A stretch of 64,000 nucleotides of DNA from Saccharothrix sp. NRRL B-16314 (lineage in GTDB: Bacteria; Actinomycetota; Actinomycetes; Mycobacteriales; Pseudonocardiaceae). Positions 54,244-60,581 of this stretch are shown here, piece after piece; positions within the stretch are counted from its first letter, which is position 1, and each line of letters starts with the position of its first letter. The notes under the pieces were generated by a model. The model had not been told where the DNA came from, made no database searches, and saw only the letters and a program-made list of their open reading frames with translations. Both the position numbers and the translations under genes were made by a program. The stretch is taken from assembly GCF_000716595.1 (NCBI RefSeq), contig NZ_JNXC01000022.1:124001-188000 (forward strand). Reading direction: 5' to 3'.

Positions 54244-54363
54244 GGGCCGGGCGGGTGGTCGACCGGACCGACGGTCGGGTCGGGCTGGCGGTCGGGCCGG
54301 GCGGGCGGTCGGGCTGGCGGTCGGGCCGGGCGGGTGGTCGACCGGACCGACGGTCGGGTCGGG
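54244..54363. repeat. GC-rich direct repeat between SRPBCC and hydrolase genes
   Basis: A 41-bp block at 54244-54284 recurs exactly at 54323-54363, 79 bp apart. Between them are shorter copies of GGCGGTCGGGC and GGTCGGGCCGGGCGGG. The tract is noncoding as far as I can judge. The central GTCGACCGGACCGACGGTC of each block can form an imperfect hairpin. Confidence 0.85.
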
Positions 54364-54403
54364 CCGGTGGTTGGGGGTCGGCGGGCGCGGGTACCGGGGC
54401 GTC

Positions 54404-55318
54404 GTGGACGACTTCACCCTGACCCGGATCGACACGGGCGACGCGGAGCTGAGGGTGAGCACGGGCGGTTCCGGCCCGCCCGTGCTCCTCGTGCACGGCC
54501 ACCCGCGCACGCACACGACGTGGCGGCACGTAGCGCCCCTGCTCGCCGCCGACCACACGGTCGTGTGCCCCGACCTGCGCGGCTACGGCGAGTCCTCCAA
54601 GCCCGAGACCGCACCCGACCACGCGCCCTACTCGAAGCGGGTGATGGCGCGGGACCTCGTGACCCTCATGCGGGAGCTGGGGCACGAGCGGTTCGCGGTC
54701 GTCGGGCACGACCGCGGCGGGTACGTGGCGACCCGGCTCGCCCTGGACCACCCGGAAGTGGTCACGCACCTGGTGGCGCTGGATGTGGTGCCGATCGGCT
54801 CGGCACTGGCCCGCTGTGGGCCGGAGTTCGCGCGGAGCTGGTGGCACTGGTTCTTCCTGGCCCAGCCCGACGTGCCGGAACGGGTCATCTGCGCCGACCC
54901 CGACGCCTGGTACCACACCGACACCGCACCGGTGGACGACGACACCCTGCGCGCGATGCACGACCCGGCGACCGTCCACGCGATGGTCGAGGACTACCGC
55001 GCCGGCCTCGGCGTCGACCGCGAACACGACGACGCCGACCTGGCCCTCGGCCGCCGCGTCCGGTGCCCGGTGCTCGTGCTCTGGGCCGAGGACGACGACC
55101 TGCCCACCCTCTACGGCGACGTGCTCGGCGTGTGGCGCGACTGGGCGGACGACCTGCGCGGCCACGGGCTCCGCTCCGGGCACCACCTGGCGGAGGAAGT
55201 GCCGGAGGAGCTGGTCGCCGAGCTGCGCGGGTTCTTCGCGACGACCGGCCGGCACGGGCCGCACGCCCGGCGGTCACCGGCCGCGCAATCGGCTGAATGG
55301 ACCATTCATCCGCACTGA
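54404..55318 (+). CDS. alpha/beta hydrolase resembling haloacetate dehalogenase
   Basis: 304 residues. Nucleophile Asp in VVGHDRGGYVATRLALDHP, oxyanion HGHPRTHTTW, catalytic His in SGHHLAEEVPEEL, and an acid in LWAEDDDLP. The segment WWHWFFLAQPDVPERVICADPDAWY closely matches the cap of fluoroacetate dehalogenases, including the halide-pocket His-Trp. In those enzymes a second Arg follows three residues after the DR pair; here that place is Tyr (DRGGY), so activity on haloacetates is uncertain, and epoxide hydrolase activity is an alternative. GTG at 54404. It precedes pafB without an evident link. Confidence 0.85.
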   Translation: MDDFTLTRIDTGDAELRVSTGGSGPPVLLVHGHPRTHTTWRHVAPLLAADHTVVCPDLRGYGESSKPETAPDHAPYSKRVMARDLVTLMRELGHERFAVVGHDRGGYVATRLALDHPEVVTHLVALDVVPIGSALARCGPEFARSWWHWFFLAQPDVPERVICADPDAWYHTDTAPVDDDTLRAMHDPATVHAMVEDYRAGLGVDREHDDADLALGRRVRCPVLVLWAEDDDLPTLYGDVLGVWRDWADDLRGHGLRSGHHLAEEVPEELVAELRGFFATTGRHGPHARRSPAAQSAEWTIHPH

Positions 55319-55366
55319 GGGCGGGGATGGCGTCACTGGACGTTCGTCCGGGGTTAGGGTTCCGGG

Positions 55367-56353
55367 GTGGCCATTGCACGCGCCGAACGGCTCGTCAACC
55401 TGGTGATCTGCCTGCTGTCGACCCGGCAGTACCTGACCGCCGAGCGCATCCGCGCCATCGTCCCCGGCTATGCCGACGCCGCGACGGACGAGGCGTTCTT
55501 CCGCATGTTCGAACGCGACAAGACAGAGCTGCGCGACCTCGGCGTGCCGCTGGAGACAGGCCGCAGCGTGGGCTTCGACGCGATCGACGGCTACCGCATC
55601 GCCCGTCGCGACTACGAACTCGGCGACATCGACCTGGAACCGGACGAGGCCGCCGCAGTCGCCCTCGCGGCCCGGCTCTGGGACTCGCCGCAGTTCACCG
55701 GCGCCGCGCACGGCGCCCTGATCAAGCTCCGCGCGGCCGGCGTCGACGTCGACCAGGACGTGCACGTGCCGGTCGAGCCGAAGGTCCGCACCAGCGAACC
55801 GGCGTTCCCGCCGCTGCTCGCGGCGGTGCAGGAGGGGCGCGTGGTCGAGTTCGACTACCGCCGCCCGGTGCCCGCCGAGGTGGGCACCCGCACGGTCGAG
55901 CCGTGGGGAGTGGTCGCCTGGCGCGGCCGGTGGTACCTCGTCGGCCACGACCGGGACCGGAACGCGCCCCGCTGCTTCCGGCTGTCCCGGATCGCCGGCG
56001 ACGTCCGCGTCGTCGGCAAGGCCGGTGCGGTCCAGCGCCCCGACCAGATCGACCTGCTCTCGTTCGTCACCCGGACCCAGCCCGCCGCCGACCAGGAGGT
56101 CGCCACCGCCAAGCTGTGGGTGGCCGAAGGCCGGGCGCAGGGCGTGCGCCGGCGGGCCCGGGTCGTCGGCACGCAGGAGTTCGACGGCGATCCCGGCGAC
56201 CTGCTGGAGATCGACCTGAGGTTCCCCGACTCGGCCGCGACGTGGATCGCCGGGTTCGGCCCCGACGTGGTGGTGCTGGAGCCCGAGGTGCTGGCCAAGA
56301 CGGTGCGGGAGAAGCTGCTGGGCGCGCTGCGCGGTGCGGGGGTGCGCGCGTGA
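55367..56353 (+). CDS. pafB: PafB, WYL-domain subunit of DNA-damage activator PafBC
   Basis: 328 residues. N-terminal winged HTH (about 5-75, RLVNLVICLLSTRQYLTAERIRAIVPGY) followed by a WYL domain (about 150-225, VVEFDYRRPVPAEVGTRTVEPWGVVAWRGRWYLVGHDRDR) and the WCX domain at the end. With PafC it activates RecA-independent DNA-damage promoters in mycobacteria. GTG at 55367 has TAGGGT 6 bases upstream (leaderless). Its own promoter lacks the damage nonamer. Overlaps pafC by GTGA. Confidence 0.96.
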   Translation: MAIARAERLVNLVICLLSTRQYLTAERIRAIVPGYADAATDEAFFRMFERDKTELRDLGVPLETGRSVGFDAIDGYRIARRDYELGDIDLEPDEAAAVALAARLWDSPQFTGAAHGALIKLRAAGVDVDQDVHVPVEPKVRTSEPAFPPLLAAVQEGRVVEFDYRRPVPAEVGTRTVEPWGVVAWRGRWYLVGHDRDRNAPRCFRLSRIAGDVRVVGKAGAVQRPDQIDLLSFVTRTQPAADQEVATAKLWVAEGRAQGVRRRARVVGTQEFDGDPGDLLEIDLRFPDSAATWIAGFGPDVVVLEPEVLAKTVREKLLGALRGAGVRA

Positions 56354-57321
56354 ACGCCGCCACCGACCGGCTGCCCCGGCTGCTCGCCCTGGTGCCGTAC
56401 CTGCTGGCCCGGCCGGGCGTGCCGATCGACGAGGTCGCGACCGACTTCGAGGTGTCGCCCAAGCAGATCCGGCGCGACCTCGAACTGCTGTGGATGTGCG
56501 GCCTGCCCGGCTACGGCCCCGGCGACCTGATCGACCTGTCGTTCGAGGGCGAGACGGTCACCGTCACGTTCGACGCCGGCATGAGCCGCCCCCTCCGGCT
56601 GACCGCGGCCGAGGCGACATCGCTGCTGGTGGCGCTGCGCGCGCTGGCCGAGACGCCGGGCGTCGCGGACCAGGCCGCGGTGCAGCGGGCGGTGGCCAAG
56701 ATCGAGGCCGCCGTCGGCCAGGCGCAACCCGCCGGGGTGGCGGTCGGCCTGGCGATGAGGGAGGCGCCGGAGACGGCCCGCGTGCGCGACGCGGTGTCGG
56801 ACGGCGTCCTGCGCGGTCGCGCGCTCCACCTGCGCTACTACACGCCGTCACGGGACGAGATCACCGACCGCGTGGTCGACCCGATGCGGATGCTCCTCGT
56901 CGAGGGCCGCAGCTACCTGGAGGCCTGGTGCCGCGCCGCCGACGGCGTCCGCCTGTTCCGGCTCGACCGGATCGACGCCGTGCGGGTGCTGGACGAACCC
57001 GCCGCCCCGCCGCCGCACGCCACGCCCACCGATACGTCGGAGGGGTTGTTCCAGCCGGACCCGTCCCAGCGGACGGCCGTGCTGGTGCTCGAACCGGACG
57101 CCCGCTGGGTGGCCGAGTACTACCCGACGGACGGGCTGGTCGAGCTGCCCGAAGGCCGCGCGCGCGTGCTGATGCGGTACGCCGACACGCCCTGGATGGT
57201 GCGGTTGCTGCTCGGCCTCGGCGGTGACGTGCACGTGGAGCAACCGCCCGACCTGGTGGGCGAGGTCACCCGGCAGGCGGAAGCGGCGTTGCGCCGGGCG
57301 GATCACCTTCCGGCAACCTAA
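56350..57321 (+). CDS. pafC: PafC, WYL-domain subunit of DNA-damage activator PafBC
   Basis: 323 residues, same plan as PafB: HTH (RLPRLLALVPYLLARPGVPIDEVATDFEVSPKQIRRDLELLWMCGLPGYG), then WYL (RALHLRYYTPSRDEITDRVVDPMRMLLVEGRSYLEAWCRAADGVRLFRLDRI) and WCX. PafB and PafC form a heterodimer that binds RNA polymerase and reads the element at about -26 of its promoters. GTG at 56350 overlaps the pafB stop. Confidence 0.96.
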   Translation: MNAATDRLPRLLALVPYLLARPGVPIDEVATDFEVSPKQIRRDLELLWMCGLPGYGPGDLIDLSFEGETVTVTFDAGMSRPLRLTAAEATSLLVALRALAETPGVADQAAVQRAVAKIEAAVGQAQPAGVAVGLAMREAPETARVRDAVSDGVLRGRALHLRYYTPSRDEITDRVVDPMRMLLVEGRSYLEAWCRAADGVRLFRLDRIDAVRVLDEPAAPPPHATPTDTSEGLFQPDPSQRTAVLVLEPDARWVAEYYPTDGLVELPEGRARVLMRYADTPWMVRLLLGLGGDVHVEQPPDLVGEVTRQAEAALRRADHLPAT

Positions 57322-57339
57322 GCCAAGTACGGTGGTGCC

Positions 57340-57606
57340 GTGCCGTACTTGCCGATCCTGGTGCTGGTCCTGTTCGGGCTGGTCGTGCTGGTTGCGATCG
57401 TGGTCCGAGTCATCGGATCGTTGCGCCGCTTCCGCGCCGCCAGCACTCTGGTGGCTGACAGGGTCGGCGACGACGCGGGTCTGCTGCGGGCGCGGTTCGC
57501 CGCGCTCGGGGTGGCCTTCGCCGAACGGCGTCCGGACCAGGCCCGTCAGGGCAAGCCCCGCGTACCATCGGTGGACCGGGGGAGACAGGAGGACAACCGT
57601 GGGTAA
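57340..57606 (+). CDS. small membrane protein between pafC and tatA
   Basis: 88 residues. One N-terminal helix (PILVLVLFGLVVLVAIVVRVI) then a basic cytoplasmic region (SLRRFRAASTLVADRVGDDAGLLRARFAALGVAFAERRPDQARQG). GTG at 57340 with TACGGT 6 bases upstream, so it has its own leaderless promoter. The stop overlaps the tatA start by 8 bp, implying coupling to Tat. No domain is recognised. Confidence 0.8.
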   Translation: MPYLPILVLVLFGLVVLVAIVVRVIGSLRRFRAASTLVADRVGDDAGLLRARFAALGVAFAERRPDQARQGKPRVPSVDRGRQEDNRG

Positions 57607-57949
57607 CCTCGGACCAACCGAACTGATCATCATCGCCGTGGTGATCATTCTCCTCTTCGGCGCGAAGAAGCTGCCCGACATGGCGCGCTCGATCGGCCGT
57701 TCCGCGAAGATCCTCAAGGCCGAAACCAAGGGTCTGCGCAGCGAGGACGACCCGCAGCAGACCGCCCAGCCCGGCACCACCACCGCGCAGCAGATGCCCT
57801 CCCAGCAGCAGCTTCCGCCCGCGCAGCCGCAGGTCGTCCAGCCGCCCGTGCAGCAGCCCGTCGCGCAGCCGCAGCCGGTGCAGCCGCAGGTGGCGCCGCC
57901 CATCGAGCAGTCGCAGCAGAACCTCCAGAACAAGCAGAACTCCAACTAG
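57599..57949 (+). CDS. tatA: Tat translocase subunit TatA
   Basis: 116 residues. N-terminal helix LGPTELIIIAVVIILLFGAKKLPDMARSIGRSAKILKAETKGL is the TatA hallmark (hinge FGxKKLP). The tail is long and rich in Gln/Pro (QQLPPAQPQVVQPPVQQPVAQP), longer than usual. TatA polymerises into the pore for folded proteins. GTG at 57599 with AGGAGG about 6 bases upstream; 36 bp before tatC. Confidence 0.95.
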   Translation: MGNLGPTELIIIAVVIILLFGAKKLPDMARSIGRSAKILKAETKGLRSEDDPQQTAQPGTTTAQQMPSQQQLPPAQPQVVQPPVQQPVAQPQPVQPQVAPPIEQSQQNLQNKQNSN

Positions 57950-57985
57950 AACCGCGTCAACGAGAGCCGAAGGACGGTCCGCACG

Positions 57986-58996
57986 GTGGGGGCAAGTCCG
58001 GTCCGGTGGTGGTCCCAGCGCCGGGAACGCCGCAAGGTCACGAGCCGCAGGGGCAACCCCGACGGCACCATGTCGTTGAAGGATCACCTCTACGACCTCC
58101 GGCACCGCCTCGGCCTGGCGCTGCTGATCATCGCGTTCGGCGCGATCTTCGGCTGGTTCTGGTGGAGCTGGCGGATCTTCGGCCTGCCCAACCTCGGCGA
58201 CATCGTGATCGCCCCCTACTGCGGCATCCCGGTCGGCCAGCGGCTCACGCAGGGCGGCGAGGGCTGCCAACTGCTCCAGACCCAGCCGTTCGAGATCTTC
58301 ATGATCCGCCTGAAGGTCGGCGCGGGCGCGGGCATGGCCATCACCGCGCCGCTGTGGCTCTACCAGGTGTGGCGGTTCATCGCGCCCGGCCTCTACGCCA
58401 AGGAGCGCCGCTTCGCGGTCGTCTTCGTGGCCTGCGCGTCGGTGCTGTTCGTGACGGGCGCGGCGCTCGCGTTCTACGTGGTGCCGCAGGGCCTGTCCGT
58501 GCTGGTCAGCTTCGGTGACGAGAAGTTCATCACCGCGTTGACGGCGGGCGAGTACATCAGCTTCGTGCTCACCCTGCTGCTGATCTTCGGCGTGAGCTTC
58601 GAGCTGCCGCTGATCGTGGTGATGCTGAACCAGGTCGGCGTCCTGACCTACGACAAGCTGCGCCGATGGCGGCGCGGCATCACGTTCGCGCTGGTCATCT
58701 TCGCCGCGGTCGCGACGCCGGGCACCGACCCGATCTCGATGGTCGCGCTGGCCATCGCGCTCGTGCTGCTGTTCGAGCTGGCGATCCAGATCGCCCGCGT
58801 CCACGACCGGCGGGTCGAGCGCCGGCGCAAGGCGGAGGGCCTGGACGAGCTGTCCGACGACGAGGCCGCGCCGTTCGAGTACACGCCGTCGGCCGCCGAG
58901 GAACCGGAGCCGCTGCCCACACCGGACCCGGTGCCGACGCCCCCGGACGCGGGCCAACAGCCACCCGGTCGGGTCCGCTACGACGACGCCACCTGA
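57986..58996 (+). CDS. tatC: Tat translocase subunit TatC
   Basis: 336 residues, six helices. TatC receptor motifs: GTMSLKDHLYDLRHRL at the first helix, the FEIFMIRLKVGAGAGMAITAPLWLYQVWRFIAPGLYAKERR cytosolic loop, and the region from VIFAAVATPGTDPISMVALAIALVLLFELAI at the end of the helices. It binds twin-arginine signal peptides. A Pro/Glu-rich cytoplasmic tail of about 60 residues follows. GTG at 57986 with AAGGA upstream; a shorter start near GTMSL is possible. Confidence 0.95.
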   Translation: MGASPVRWWSQRRERRKVTSRRGNPDGTMSLKDHLYDLRHRLGLALLIIAFGAIFGWFWWSWRIFGLPNLGDIVIAPYCGIPVGQRLTQGGEGCQLLQTQPFEIFMIRLKVGAGAGMAITAPLWLYQVWRFIAPGLYAKERRFAVVFVACASVLFVTGAALAFYVVPQGLSVLVSFGDEKFITALTAGEYISFVLTLLLIFGVSFELPLIVVMLNQVGVLTYDKLRRWRRGITFALVIFAAVATPGTDPISMVALAIALVLLFELAIQIARVHDRRVERRRKAEGLDELSDDEAAPFEYTPSAAEEPEPLPTPDPVPTPPDAGQQPPGRVRYDDAT

Positions 58997-59012
58997 CCTG
59001 CATCACCTGCTC

Positions 59013-59075
59013 GGCGTTACCTGATCGCCGCCGGACGCCTGCTTCGTGTCACCTGATCGGGGTCACCTGATCGGG
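59013..59075 (+). repeat. iterated short repeat upstream of lipid kinase
   Basis: GTCACCTGATCGGG occurs twice in tandem (59048-59061 and 59062-59075); degenerate copies GTTACCTGATCGCC and ATCACCTGCTCGGC lie a little upstream. They precede the -10-like TAGGCT (59087-59092) of the next gene and could be direct-repeat operator sites. Confidence 0.6.
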
Positions 59076-59100
59076 CGGTGTGTTTGTAGGCTTCCCGACC

Positions 59101-59985
59101 ATGTCGACGTCAACGCGGGCGGCCCTGCTGGTGTGCCCCACCTCGGGCAAGGGCCGAGCCGGGCGGGTCGCGGGCGCCGTCGCCGCCCGCCTGCGCGACG
59201 TGGTCGACCGCCTCGACCTGCACGTGGCCTCGTCAGCGGAGGGCACGGCGGAGGTGGCACGCCGAGCGGTGGACGACGGTGTCGACGTGCTGGTCGTCCT
59301 CGGCGGTGACGGCGGCGCGCACCTGGCGGTGCAGGCGTGCGCCCAGTCGTCCACCGCGCTGGCCGTGGTGCCCGCAGGCACCGGGAACGACCTGGCCACC
59401 GCGCTCGGCGCCAGGTCCGTCGACGACGTGGTGACCGCGTTGCGCGACGGCAGCCGCCGCACCCTCGACCTGGGCCGGATCGAGAACGGCCCGTGGTTCG
59501 CCACCGTGCTCTGCGCCGGGTTCGACTCGGCCGTCAACGAGCGCGCCAACTCGATGCGCTGGCCCGCCGGACCCCGGCGCTACGACCTGGCGATCGTGGC
59601 CGAACTGGCCGCGCTCCGACCCCAGCGGCTGGTCGTCGAGACCGAGGACGACTCGCTCGAACTGGACGCCCTGCTGATCGCGGTGGGCAACACGACCAGT
59701 TACGGCGGCGGCATCCCGGTGTGCCCGGACGCCCTGCCCGCCGACGGCCTGTTCGACCTGACCGTGGTGGCCGCCGCGCCGCGGCGCACGCTGGTGCGGA
59801 TGCTGCCCACGCTCCGCACCGGACGGCACGTCGAACACCCCGCGGTGCGCACCCTCCGGGCCCGGTCCGTGCGGCTGTCCGGGACGTCCTGGGTGGCGTA
59901 CGCGGACGGCGAGCGGATGAGCGGCGTGCCGTTGACGACCACGTGCGTCCCGGGGGCGCTCACGGTCGTCAGCGGTGTCGGCTGA
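59101..59985 (+). CDS. diacylglycerol kinase-family lipid kinase
   Basis: 294 residues. DAGK catalytic domain: VCPTSGKGRAGRVAGAV (N-terminal loop), VLGGDGGAHLAVQAC and VPAGTGNDLATALG; the C-terminal beta domain has GNTTSYGGGIPVCPDALPADGLFDLTVV. It phosphorylates diacylglycerol or a related lipid with ATP and is probably membrane-associated. ATG at 59101 with TAGGCT 8 bases upstream. A lipid kinase between tatC and the helicase gene is frequent in actinobacteria. Confidence 0.93.
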   Translation: MSTSTRAALLVCPTSGKGRAGRVAGAVAARLRDVVDRLDLHVASSAEGTAEVARRAVDDGVDVLVVLGGDGGAHLAVQACAQSSTALAVVPAGTGNDLATALGARSVDDVVTALRDGSRRTLDLGRIENGPWFATVLCAGFDSAVNERANSMRWPAGPRRYDLAIVAELAALRPQRLVVETEDDSLELDALLIAVGNTTSYGGGIPVCPDALPADGLFDLTVVAAAPRRTLVRMLPTLRTGRHVEHPAVRTLRARSVRLSGTSWVAYADGERMSGVPLTTTCVPGALTVVSGVG

Positions 59986-60454
59986 GCACGTCCCGCCTGC
60001 GCCACGAGGCGTGCGGCTCGCTCGTGCCCCGCTCGTACAGCCACCCGGCCACGGTCAGCACGCCGCCGGCCGCGTCCAGCGGTGTCCCGTGCGCCGACTC
60101 GACGGTCTCGATCTCGTGCCGGCCGCAGTCCCGGATCGCGTCGCAGCGGACCGAGATCTCTCCCTCCACCTGCCACGGAGGCGGCAGGGCGAGCACGTGG
60201 CGGTGCGGGTCGCGCGGCGGTGACACGTGGACGCGGAACGCCACCTCGTCGATCTCGGTGAGGGCGGACAGGCCCGCGTAGGGCACGCCGGGAAGGTGGT
60301 CGAACACCAGGCCGGCGCCCGGTATGCCCAGGTGGCCGGACAGCCGCTCGACCCGCGCGGCGGCCAGTCTCAGCACGTCGAGCACCGGGTCCACGTCGAT
60401 GAGGTCGGGGAACACCCACCGGAGGTCGCCCTCCGCCAACGGAATCGCCTCCAC
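59969..60454 (-). CDS. hypothetical protein
   Basis: 161 residues, no domain recognised. The sequence is compact and folded-looking: LAEGDLRWVFPDLIDVDPVLDVLRLAAARVERLSGHLGIPGAGLVFDHLPGVPYAG, then EVAFRVHVSPPRDPHRHVLALPPPWQVEGEISVRCD and a His-containing end. Codon use fits a real gene. GTG at 60454 has CAGACT 7 bases upstream on this strand. The 3' end overlaps the lipid kinase by 17 bp in convergent orientation. An AT-rich patch lies just before it. Confidence 0.7.
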   Translation of the reverse strand: MEAIPLAEGDLRWVFPDLIDVDPVLDVLRLAAARVERLSGHLGIPGAGLVFDHLPGVPYAGLSALTEIDEVAFRVHVSPPRDPHRHVLALPPPWQVEGEISVRCDAIRDCGRHEIETVESAHGTPLDAAGGVLTVAGWLYERGTSEPHASWRRRDVLSRHR

Positions 60455-60552
60455 GACCGTGAGTCTGCACCATGGTCGACCTCTGTGGTCTTTATATCTT
60501 CAGTGTTGATTAAATAGGATGTTCCGCGGTCCGCCCACTATCTGGAGCGAAT

Positions 60553-60575
60553 TTGTCGGTCCCGTGTGACAGCCT
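60553..60575 (+). promoter_or_regulatory. RecA-NDp-like (PafBC-type) damage promoter of helY
   Basis: TTGTCGGTC (60553-60561), exactly 8 bases, CAGCCT (60570-60575), then 6 bases to the GTG. Eight of nine nonamer positions fit; the -10 has C for the first T but keeps the key A and T. The spacing is the same as at mpa and dop. Confidence 0.6.
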
Positions 60576-60581
60576 GGACGG

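Noticed and set aside
54230..54403. Coding sequence in the repeat tract (frames with NRTDGRAG-type repeats)
   Set aside because: No start with ribosome site or leaderless -10, and composition is Gly/Arg only; better as intergenic repeat.
55338..55360. RecA-NDp promoter upstream of pafB
   Set aside because: The nonamer position reads GGACGTTCG; no match, so autoregulation by PafBC through this motif is not supported.
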